The notes beneath the pieces were generated by a model, which was not told the DNA's origin, searched no databases, and worked only from the letters and a program-made list of their open reading frames with translations. A DNA stretch of 64,000 bases from Daucus carota subsp. sativus. Its lineage: Eukaryota; Streptophyta; Magnoliopsida; Apiales; Apiaceae. Shown one piece after another: positions 12,351-23,400 of the stretch; position 1 is the stretch's first letter, and each line of letters starts with the position of its first letter. The position numbers and the translations under genes were made by a program. Location: NCBI RefSeq assembly GCF_001625215.2, contig NC_030383.2, forward strand, positions 63,044,949 to 63,108,948. The letters run 5' to 3'.

Positions 12351-13032
12351 AGAGCATCTTCAATAGTCTCTTAAAGTGGCTCTTAAAACCAAAAATAAAG
12401 AGGATAAGAAAAAATAGAGCTCCAATAGACTCCTAGTGGCTCCTAAAAACGAGTGTTCTAAAAATTGGTCTAGGCAGCCGCCTAGGCGGCCCCGAAACGC
12501 CCTGATTCGGTCCTAGGCGGTGAATTAGGCGTTTTTTTACAAAAATCGGTCCTAGGCGGTCAACATCCCGCCTAGGCGGTCTAGGCGGCCAATAACAAAA
12601 AAAATAATATTTTTAATAAATAAAATTTAAAATTATGATTATATTATAAGAAATTAAGTATTCACTTGTACTTAACTTAATATCTTATAAAAAAAGTAAA
12701 ATGACTAATATTTTTATTTAATATTTCTTACATTATTTGTAAGAGACTGATTGGTATGTATTTATTTAATTAACGATTTTGTATTACATGTATCAAGTAT
12801 TTATTTTATATATGATATTATATTATTTACCAGTTTGACTCTACTAGTAGTGAAAAATAGATAAAATTATTAAATTACATTAATTATAATAATTTAAAAA
12901 TAATATATGTCCGATTAATGCTCCGATTAATCCCCGATTTCCCGATTAATCGCTAGAACACTGCAGTAAAAACACTAGGAGCCCCTTCTCTCTCCTTTCT
13001 TTTAAGAGCCACTACACGGCTCTTAACTTGTT
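12351..13032. mobile_element. GAGCATCTTC MITE split by a nested hAT element
   Basis: The left half (12351-12450, with AGTGGCTCTTAAAA) and the right half (12965-13032, with TTTTAAGAGCCACT) are inverted partners separated by the element at 12452-12963. The ends are eroded. Confidence 0.5.
12452..12963. mobile_element. Non-autonomous hAT-like element with CCTAGGCGG and GATTAATC arrays
   Basis: Terminal repeats AGTGTTCTA and TAGAACACT bound 512 bp. The left subterminal zone repeats CCTAGGCGG and its complement. The right zone repeats CCGATTAAT. A near-perfect TAAAAAC is found on both sides (about 12444 and 12967), in line with an imperfect 8-bp duplication. The small elements at 62015 and 63284 share the ends and the GATTAATC words. 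Confidence 0.65.
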
Positions 13033-13713
13033 TTTTGTAATATGATATTCACTCACACCCATGTGACTTTGAACTTTTATCATGGTGGAGTGTTAAAATA
13101 TTTAAATATATATATTTAAATATTGTAATATAATATCATCAAAATACATAATAACAATATATATTTAAATATTCATTATTATAATATAATCGGTATTGAA
13201 CAAATTATTTATAAACAAATAAAAAAATGGATTAAGATTACATTTTTAAATTTTAGATTTTGAATGTAACAGTAAGTCAATGGTCACAGTTCTAAATTAC
13301 ACAAAAAATAGAATACAACAATCAAACAAATTTATTATTCTAGGACATGTTGTACAAATCCCCATCTAAATTCTAAAATATTTGATTGTCAATTGACCAA
13401 CTAACTGGAATAACTATATAATTCAGTCAACCTACTTATAATCTTATGTTAAGTTGTTTCATACAGTCGGTTGATTTAATATCCAGATTTGCTAGGAAAG
13501 AAGATCAAAGGGGAGCTGTATGATTAAGGTCAACTAATCCAAATGATTAAACATCATTTCCTGTCAATAACTTGTCTAATCCTTAAGACCAAATCTGGCT
13601 TTGAGTTTGTATAGATAGACTCTGGAGTTCCTACAAGAATTCTGGCCATGCTGACCCAAGATTTTCATTTACGTCATATTCTTAAACTTTTTAATATTCT
13701 TAAATAATTCTCC
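13033..13713 (+). promoter_or_regulatory. Promoter region of RLP gene A
   Basis: This region is conserved upstream of B (62700-63280) and, in part, of C (32015-32190). It contains WRKY-type W-box cores: TTGACC at 13393-13398, and on the minus strand TTGACT (13425-13430) and TTGACC (13529-13534). That the gene is defence-inducible is inferred only from these motifs. Confidence 0.5.
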
Positions 13714-13728
13714 TATAAATAGAAGTGT
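13714..13728 (+). promoter_or_regulatory. Core promoter TATAAATAGAAGTGT of gene A
   Basis: The same 15-base block, or a one-base variant, sits 48-69 bp before the start codon MxxF/MxHF of every paralogue. With transcription expected about 30 bp downstream, ATG 13743 would fall at the transcript start. The conserved ATG at 13782 is therefore the better start. Confidence 0.75.
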
Positions 13729-13781
13729 GCATTGTAGTTTAAATGCAGTATCTAGCATCAAGTTTCATGTTAAGTGCAAGC

Positions 13782-16700
13782 ATGGTACACTTTGAAAAGC
13801 CTTCTTATCACCTTTTATTTGTAGTATTTTCTCTACTCTTACTTCCATCCAGCCTTGCAACAAGAGAAGAAGGAGAAGCTCTAGTGACCTGGAAGAACAG
13901 CCTGTCCCCGTCCTCGTTCCTCGAATCTTGGTCCTCAACCAATCTCAACAATCTTTGTAACTGGACTGGCATTACCTGCAACTCCGAGGCCTCAGTATCT
14001 GAAATCAACCTTTCACAAAAACAACTCCAAGGAACGCTTGCTGAGTTCCGTTTCAATTTGCTACCAAGTCTAAAAACTTTTACGATCAGTAGTAACAACT
14101 TCACTGGTCCAATTCCATCAGATATTGGAAATTTAACAAAGCTTCAAGACCTCGATTTTAGCTTTAATTTTCTCAATGGTTCTATACCATATCAGGTTAG
14201 TCATCTTCAGAGGTTGCGCGTCTTAGACCTGTCATATAATCTCCTGGAAGCTCCAAATTGGTCCGAGTTTTCGCCCATCCCTTCCTTGACTAAACTTTAT
14301 CTCAGATCAAATAATCTTGCCTCCAAATTTCCAGGATTTATATCCAGTTGTCAGAGCCTGACTTATCTTGATCTTTCACATAACTTTATAACAGGCGATC
14401 TCGCGCAAGAATCAGTTTTCAACAAATTGATAAATCTTGAGTCCTTCTCTATTCGTAATAATTCTATTGAGGGGCCGTTTCCACCAAGTATATTTTCTCT
14501 TTCCAAATTACGATTTCTTGACCTATCAAGAAATAACTTTTCAGGTTCTATTCCCCGGAATATAGGATTGCTTCGTCATCTTGAATATCTCAGCTTGTTT
14601 TTTAATTCATTCGAGGGCAGTATACCTTCATCTATTGGTCTACTTAGGAAGCTTCAATTACTAGATATCGGATATAATTATTTAAATTCCAGTATTCCTC
14701 GTGAAATCGGGCTTTTGACTAATCTCAGCGAATTATATCTCAATGTCAATAGTCTTACTGGCAAAATTCCTTCTGAGCTCGGCCTCTTGACTAAGCTCAA
14801 CTATATAATTCTTTTTTCCAATAATTTGACCGGAGATATTCCATCTGAAATCGGAAACCTGAAGCTACTGACTCGGCTTCTCCTCGGGTCTAATCATTTG
14901 ACTGGATCGGTTGCAGACTCCATTTCTAATCTCAGTAATCTAGAGTTTCTTGGTCTACCTAATAACAGATTTTCTGGAAGTATTCCTAGTGACTTCTGGA
15001 AAAAATATAAATCGTTATTATACATCGACTCCAGGAACAACAATTTGTCAGGAAGCATTCAGGGATTTGATGCTAATCTGAATCTTACTTTCATTAATCT
15101 GAGCGGAAACCATTTTACAGGTATACTTTTCACCTTATTTTACTTCCTCTGTTTTGAAATATATGTCGTTTGACTTTTTGGCACACGTTTCCAAGTCTTT
15201 GACAGTATCATTATGTTAGGTCCTATATTTTCACTATATAGAATGATATAGTGATCACAATCTGTAACACAGTAAGAAAATATAAGAGATCGAAAGCAAT
15301 AAACTCTTATATTCACAAAGCTTTTATAGTTACAAAAACTCTCTCAGTGATTTATATTGTATCACAAAGAGCTGCTAGGGTTCTTAACAATGTACTCGAT
15401 AACTCAACTCATATAGAGTAACCCTAATCTGTGTTTATATAGACACAGTTACAAAATCAATCTCTGATTTGATATCCTATAAATCAGCTAATAAATCTAT
15501 CAATCAAAGATTGCTCCAGTTTTCTGTTTAGTTTCCATAGTCAGCAAATCACTCCTCAGCTTCTATCCTTCCTTGAAGTATATCCGCTTCTGAGCTCTTT
15601 CCACGTGTAAACTCTGTCGAGTCTTGACTATGTAAACTCTGATCAGACTTTATCAAACTCTGTCAGACTTTACTAAACTCTGATCAGCTTCTAGCTTAAA
15701 CTCTGATGATTCCTGTTCTAAAACAAACTTTAAGAACATTAGTAATCATCAATTATATCTAACAATCTCCCCCAACTTGTGCATACATTAATTATGTGCA
15801 AGTTAACAGATAATTGATGATGTCAAAACATTTAAGTCAAATGCAACAGAGTTTAACTAATTATAACAGAAAACTTTTAACACTTACAGATACTTTACTC
15901 CTTAGCTGCATAGACACCATTTGCTGTCTTTAGATACTCTCTGAGAAGTTCTTTTTCAGCTTCTTCAAGCACTGTAATCATTTGTCTCTTGATCTCCCTC
16001 AATTCTGGATCTGAAACTCCAGTTTGATAAATTGCAGCTCTGAGATCATAGATCTTGTTCTTCTTCAAGTCTCTATCCAGCCTTATATTGTAAGCTTTAT
16101 CAGACTCTTCATTGAATGCAAGAGTTCTGATTCCAGCTATTGTCACTATCTTTGCTGAATTTTTCTTCATCTCCACCAACTGTCCTTTATGATTGAGATA
16201 TTTGGGAATGAAAGGTCCAGCATTTTTGTTTCCTGTAATCCCCATCTTCCTTCTGATTTGATCTTTTAGCAGGTTGGAGATGTGTTGTCCTGACTTGTTC
16301 TTCACTTGAAATATGTGAGATACATATCTCAATTCCTCCCAGTGTTTAGCATAGAGATCTGCTTCAAGTACTCTAAACACTGTTCCATCAGACATGAAGT
16401 AGATAAGAATATTATCTCCCCTGTCATTCTTCACCAACTGGACTGAATCAAGTTTGTCCATTTTGTCTTGCAATACTCCAGTCTTGGGAGCACAGAGAGA
16501 TGAGGGGTCATCTGGTCTTGATCCTATACTCTGATCAAATTTTTCATATTTTGATCCCAGCCCTCCTTTATCTCTTCCTGCCTTTTGATGAGAAAATGGT
16601 TGAATTGAGCCTTTTTCAAAACTTATCTCAGTCATCAGAGTAGGCTTTGCAAATCCAGCCAGTGGTGTAGTTGTTGGTTTGAACACAGCTTGAGCTTTGT

Positions 16701-19700
16701 CAGAGACTGTGTCTTTCTTTGCTTCTTTATTGACTTGAGCTGTGTCAGAGGTCAATCTTTCTTTTTGAGGTTCTGCAACATGAGCTTTGTCAGAGATTGC
16801 AGCTTCTGTTTTCTTTTCCTTCACAACTTGATCCTTGTCAGAGGTTGTAGACTTCTTCTTTTCCCATCCTTTCTCCAGATGTTCATCTACTTTGCTTTTA
16901 CCCTTGGAGGTGTATTCATCTTCAGAGTATACCTTCTTGATTGGTAAACTCTGATCAGCAACAGTAGCTTCTTTGATCAGTATTCCCTTTTCTTTTGGCT
17001 TGGTAGTTGACTTTGCAGGCTTTTGGATTTTTCCTGACTTTATTGCTTCAGCATGTTCTTTCTTTAGTTCTTCTTCTTCTGCAGCAATCAACTCCAAATC
17101 CAAATTTGCTTCTGGATTTTCTTGTTCAAAAATCAATCTAGCAAGCTCTTCATCAGTCATAGGTTTGTCTGATCCAGTCACTGGTCTTTGCTTAGATCCA
17201 GATGTGATGTTGTGAGTTGGACCAGACTTTGTGCTTTGCTTAGATTGTTTCTGACTGTCAGAATTTGAAACTCTTCCACTAGTCCCTGCTTGAAATCTTT
17301 TGTGCTTTGTAAAATCATCAGCATCATCATCATCATCCTTTTTCTTCCTTTTCAGAGGTTGAGTAGTAGACTTGCATTTGACTTGAGCTACTCTCTCCCC
17401 CTTTTTGACATCATCCTCATCAGGAATCAGAATGGATGTGATCAGAGAAAGTGAAGTTTGGATAGCTTCAAGCTGTTTGGACATCTTTTCTTGATTTGAT
17501 TCAATCAAGGTCATCCTTTGGTTAAGAGATTCATTTGCAGTGACCAGCTTCTGTACACTTTCTTTCATAGGATTGATGGTCCTCTTCTTTTCCAGTTCAT
17601 TTGTCTCCTTGACCTTTGCCACCTCAGTTCTTAGACTATCAATGGATTTAGATGTCTGGGCATGAGCAGGATGAAATGTCTTCAGATATAGAATTGTGCC
17701 CTTGAGGCTTGACATAACATCAGAGTTTGTAATTTTCTTCTCTGCCATAGCTAAGAACTCTTCAGCTTTAGGTGTTTCCAAGGAGTGCTGGTGACTCAAC
17801 CAGAGTTTATCCCAGACTTCATTTGGTGGATCAACCTGAAGATCCCTTGGGAGTGGCTCAGAGGCTGTATTCAGAGTTTGTAGCCTTGCATTGAACTGGC
17901 TAGTAGACTCCCATTTCTGTTGTGTCAAAGGGACTTCAGCATTGTCATCCTTGTCAGTATCTGAACTGGTATCATCCTCAGTATCAGAGTTTGCTTTTTC
18001 ATCTTCAGGAACAGGATCAGCAACTTTCTCCACATTATCCTGAGCAGATTTTCCTTTATCTTCAGACTGTGACTTGATGGGCTCTTCACCAGTCTGAGCA
18101 AGAGATTGTAAAGCTTCCACAGCTACTTTGTCAGTTTCCTCAACTGCATCAGACCTGTAGTTCTCTGGAGCTGTATCATGAACAATGGCATCCTCTGGAA
18201 TTTTCATTGGAGATTGAGGAATTTGACCATGATCAGATAATGGAGTTTGACAATCAGACTGAGTTGCTCCAGCTTCAGCAGTAACTGGTTCATCACACCT
18301 GATCTCTTCATCTACTGCAGATGCTGTAGGAGATGCTTTAGGAGATGTTGTAGGAGATAATGGTGTGGCATCAGTGATAGGAACAGCTTGAAGAGGTTTC
18401 ACCATCAGAGCTTGAGAAGGATCAACAGGAATTGGGCTTGATGGTGTTTGCTCTTCTTGGATAGTGAAATCAGTAATTTCAGATTCTGGAATCTTGGTTC
18501 TCTTTGGCTTGTGTGCCCTTCTTTTGAATCTAGCTGGTTTTTGTTGAGGACTAGGCTGAGCAGGTTCATTGGTTGTTGTAGGTGTAGGTTCAGAGTTTAC
18601 ATCTTGTGCAGGTTCAAGATCATCAAAGTCATATGCTGCAACAAGCCTCCTCCTCCTTTTCTGCTTTAGAGTAGAAGCAGCTTCAGAGTTTACTGGGACA
18701 TCAGAGTTTGGAGCTTCAGAGTTTGTTGGTGTATCAGACTTTGTCTGTAGAACTTGTGTATCAACAGAGGTTCTGGGTTTTGTTGTAGAGGGTTGGTCAT
18801 CAGACTTTGTTGATTTGGATGGTTTTGTAGTTGATGATCTGGGTTTTCTGGTGACTGTGGGAGAGGTTGGATGTTGTGGTTGAGGTTGTTGAGGCTGTGG
18901 TTGTGGTTCCTGGGGAAGATTCAGCCTTGCTCTGAATGGAGCTGGAATTTGCAGAGGCCTGAGAACTGGTCTCTTCTCGTCTTTAGATATGAGATCCTTA
19001 AAAGCCCTTTTATGAAGTTTAAAAGGCTTGATCTCATCTGCAGCATCAAAATCCACTTCTCCAACAGTGGCATTAAACAACAATTGACAAAATCTTGAGA
19101 AATATATGACTTTCCTATTCTCAAGCATTCTTTCACCAATATTTCTAAGAACTAATCTACCAAAATCAAAAGCAGTAGAATAGATCAGAGAATACCCGAT
19201 CTGTAGCATGTCCATAGGAATAGCATCCCAGTTGGTAGATTTCTTCTGGAAAGCTCTGGTAATGCAATCAAAGAAAAAGCTCCATTCCTTATTGAGCCAT
19301 GGACGCTTCAACTGACCCAGTTTATCCAGAGATTCGTAGTACCCCAAATCAAGCATCATCGTTCTGAGATTTGCATCTCCATTTGTAATGTATGCAGGAT
19401 GTTCCGGCAAGTTGAGTGCCTGACGAACTGTTGCTGGAGTAACTGCATACTCCTCCCCGTCATAGGAAAACACAATTGATGGTGATCCATCTGCACCACC
19501 ATTGTCATATGTACCCGACCTCCAAAAGCTGATGATTTGGCTTCCTGAAAGTCTTGCAGGAGCGGTGAGAGCTGTACCGATGACACTCTGTGCCAGGAAT
19601 CGCTGAAAGGGATGATAATCTCTTGGGGCCTCAGCAGTGTCAAGGATGGCTGCATAGTTATTAGGAACGAATTCAACACCTGCCAAGATAAAAGCTGTAG

Positions 19701-20388
19701 TGGCCATTAGAACAGAGATTATGAGAAGAAGATGTTTGAGGAAGTGTGTAGACGAAGGTTTGAATTTCAGAGAATAGAGTGTTTAGAAAGTGAATGTAGA
19801 GAGTAAGTGTAAAATTGAATAATAAGCAATAAAATCTGATCTGAAAAACTCTTCAGATTTTGTTGAACTGAGCACGCATGGGCTTTTTGTTCAATTAGAC
19901 ACCTGTCAAAATGTAACTGGTAGATGAATGTTAGTGGGATGGAGAAACGAGAGTGATAATCATGAGTGCAGTAAAACATGCGCAGTAATAAATGCTGATT
20001 ACACGTTCTCCTATTAAAATGTTTTGCATGTAAACCCACTAATAATACATCCGTTTGAAACACATTCTCTTCACATTCTCTGAATATTTGAAAAAATCAA
20101 GATCAAATCTCTCGAATTTTAAACTCTGAGATTTAAGTCAAAGAAAATAAATTTCTATGAACCTCAGAATAAAGACATAATTTTCAGAATATTCATCAAT
20201 AAATCAGAGTTTGTTCTAAAATCCATAGCTCAATAATGTGCTTGTGAAATGTGTGTGTGGTCATGTTGAATCAGAGAATATAAAATTTCACAATTTCGTA
20301 ATTATAAGGTAGACAAAAATAATTTATGCAAACTATCAAAATTTAGACTGAGACATACTCTGATGATAACGATAAAATAATATAACCC

Positions 20389-20428
<40 letters not shown>

Positions 20429-23400
20429 AATCATCAAGGACGCTTCTCAGTGTAAGTGAGGCACGACCTTTAAATATACTATTGCATTAGTATTTCTCCA
20501 GTAATCAAAGATTGTGACTGGTCACCATAGATTATAAAATCTTAGCAATTACTTAATACCAGCAAATGTTTGGTTCTTCCCAGTCACTGTCATATTAACA
20601 TCTAAGATCTCAAAGGAGTACCATGCTTATTTTTCAAGGGGGTTTTGTCTCAGGTAACAAAAACATCAGAGTTTATAATCACTGTCTAGTATTTGAGAGA
20701 AAATTTAAATTAATCAGTCTCACTTATAATTAAGATATGTGAAGTAGTAGAGTCTCAATGATATCAACATACAGAGTGAACCAATGTAACACAAAATTGA
20801 GATCAGGATTAAGGAACTTAGCTGAGATTCATGATTACTCATTCAGAACATGCTTCATGGTATCTTCATAGGTGTTTTGTCTCAGAGAAGATAAAAATGA
20901 GATCATTTATCAAGATTCAGAGTTTTATAAGCATCAGAGAATATTATCAGAGAATGTTATCAGAGTAAAGCAAACAGAGTATATCATCAGAGAATGTTAT
21001 CAGATTTTATCAATCAGAGTATATCATGGCAGATGTATGAGTAATACATATGGTAAATTTGACAATTTAAAGATCTAACCAATATGTTTACTCAGTTCCT
21101 GATATCATTCCTAGCTCATTCACCAGCCTAGTAAAAGTTGCTTCACTTAATGGCTTGGTGAAAATGTCTGCTAGCTGCTGTTCAGTAGGAACAAAGTGAA
21201 GTTCAATGGTTCCTTCCTCCACATGCTCCCTTATAAAATGATATCTTATACTGATGTGCTTTGTCAGAGAATGTTGAACTGGATTTCCTGTCATAGCAAT
21301 AGCACTTTGGTTATCACAATAAATAGGAATTTTAGAGAAGGATAACCCATAGTCCAACAGCTGGTTCTTCATCCAAAGAATTTGAGCACAACAGCTGCCT
21401 GCAGCAATATACTCTGATTCTGCTGTTGATGTTGAGATGGACTTCTGCTTCTTACTGTACCAAGAAACTAGTCTTCCACCCAGAAATTGACAACTCCCAC
21501 TTGTGCTTTTCCTGTCAATTTTGCAACCTGCAAAATCTGCATCAGAGTATCCAATTAGACTAAAATCTGATTCTCTAGGATACCATAGTCCCAATGATGT
21601 GGTTCCCTTGAGATATCTGAATATCCTCTTTACTGCAATCAGATGAGGTTCTCTTGGATCTGCCTGAAATCTTGCACATAGACATGTGGCATACATAATG
21701 TCTGGTCTACTTGCAGTCAGATAAAGCAATGATCCAATCATTCCTCTATAGTTTGTGATATCCACTGATGCACCAGTATCTCTGTCTAGTTTTGTTGCTG
21801 TTGCCATAGGAGTAGTTGCAGCAGAACTGTCTTGCATACCAAATTTCTTTAAAAGATTTCTGGTATACTTGGCTTGATTTATAAAAATCCCATCTTCAGT
21901 CTGTTCAACTTGTAAACCCAGAAAATAACTGAGTTCCCCCATCATGCTCATTTGGTACCTAGACTGCATAAGCTTGGCAAATCTTTGACAGAGTTTAGCA
22001 TTAGTGGAGCCAAAAATAATGTCATCAACATAGATTTGAACTAAAAGCAGATCATTACCATGATTCAAATAAAACAGAGTTTTATCTATGGTACCTCTAG
22101 TAAATCCACTTTCAAGAAGAAATTGAGCTAGAGTTTCATACCATGCCCTTGGAGCCTGCTTTAGTCCATAAAGTGCTTTGTCCAACCTGTAGACATAGTC
22201 TGGATGTTTTGGATCCACAAAGCCTGGAGGTTGTTCAACATATACCTCTTCATCCAGTTTCCCATTTAGAAAAGCACTTTTGACATCCATCTGAAATACT
22301 TTGAATTTCTTGTGTGCAGCATAGGCCAGAAAGATTCTAATTGCCTCCAATCTTGCAACTGGAGCAAATGTCTCATCATAATCAATACCTTCCTGTTGTG
22401 AATACCCTTTTGCCACAAGCCTTGCTTTATTCCTTGTAATGACACCCTCACTGTCAGTTTTGTTTCTGAACACCCATTTTGCACCAACTATGGATCTGTC
22501 TTTAGGTCTTGGTACTAGGGTCCAGACTTTATTTCTCTCAAATTCATTTAACTCTTCTTGCATTGCTTGAATCCAATCAGGATCTTGAAGAGCTTCCTCC
22601 ACCTTTTTGGGTTCTGTTTGTGACAGAAAGCAATGATGTAAACACTCATTGGCTGTAGCTGTCCTTGTTTGTACACCTGCTTCTGGATTTCCAATAATCA
22701 AATCAGGTGTATGAGATTTTGTCCACTTCCTTGCATGTGGAAGTTGACCATTTTCATCATTTGATCCTCCCCCTTGATCCATGCTCTCCTGATTCTGCTG
22801 ATTATTCTCTGTAGCTCCCCCTGCAATTGTGCTATCAGAGTTTGAATCAGTATTCTCTGATGAGTGTGAGTTAGCATTTTCTGATGAGTCTTGAGTAGAG
22901 TCTGAAACATTCTGATGCTCCCCCTCAGCAAGTGCTTCACCATCATGAACTTGTAAGTTTTCATCAGAGTTTACTGTATTTTGTTCACAGTCAGAGTTTG
23001 ACTGATCATCAGAGTTTGTTGAATCAGAGAAAATTTCTTCATTTTCAAAATGCAGTTCTTCATGATCATCCATATCTGTTAAACCCATTATTCTTTTGTC
23101 ATCAAATGACACATGTATGGATTCCATGACCACCTTTGTTCTCAGATTATAGACTCTGAAGGCCTTTGTTATGATAGGATATCCCACAAAAATGCCTTCA
23201 TCAGCTTTTAAATCAAACTTGGTAAGCTGTTCTGGATGAGTCTTCAATACAAAGCATTTGCACCCAAATATATGAAAGTACTTCAGATTTGGCTTCTTTT
23301 TCTTTACCATCTCATATGGGGTTTTGCCATGCTTATTAATCAAGGTTGCATTTTGAGTGAAACAAGCTGTTTGAACAGCTTCTGCCCAGAAATAAGTAGG

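Larger units (their letters stand above)
9203..13742. repeat. Segmental duplication, copy 1 (upstream of RLP gene A)
   Basis: Long stretches match 61133-63490 in the same order and orientation. Anchors include AATCAGACAGGCACTTGCCA at 9287 and 61222, TTTTAAAGGCCCAACGCAAT near 11310 and 61938, and the last 600 bp before the RLP gene. The two copies differ mainly by transposon insertions. Copy 1 has extra elements at 9309, 10579, 10942, 11981 and 12452; copy 2 has extra ones at 62015 and 63284. Confidence 0.85.

Noticed and set aside
13743..13781. Upstream in-frame ATGs of gene A as the start
   Set aside because: ATG 13743 lies only 29 bp after the TATA start, and in B it is ACG. The ATG at 13782 aligns with the starts of all paralogues.
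20393..20423. Run of T as a terminator or a retroposon poly-A tail
   Set aside because: It lies inside the intact LTR element between pol and the third ORF and has no flanking duplication, so it is a simple tract of the element.
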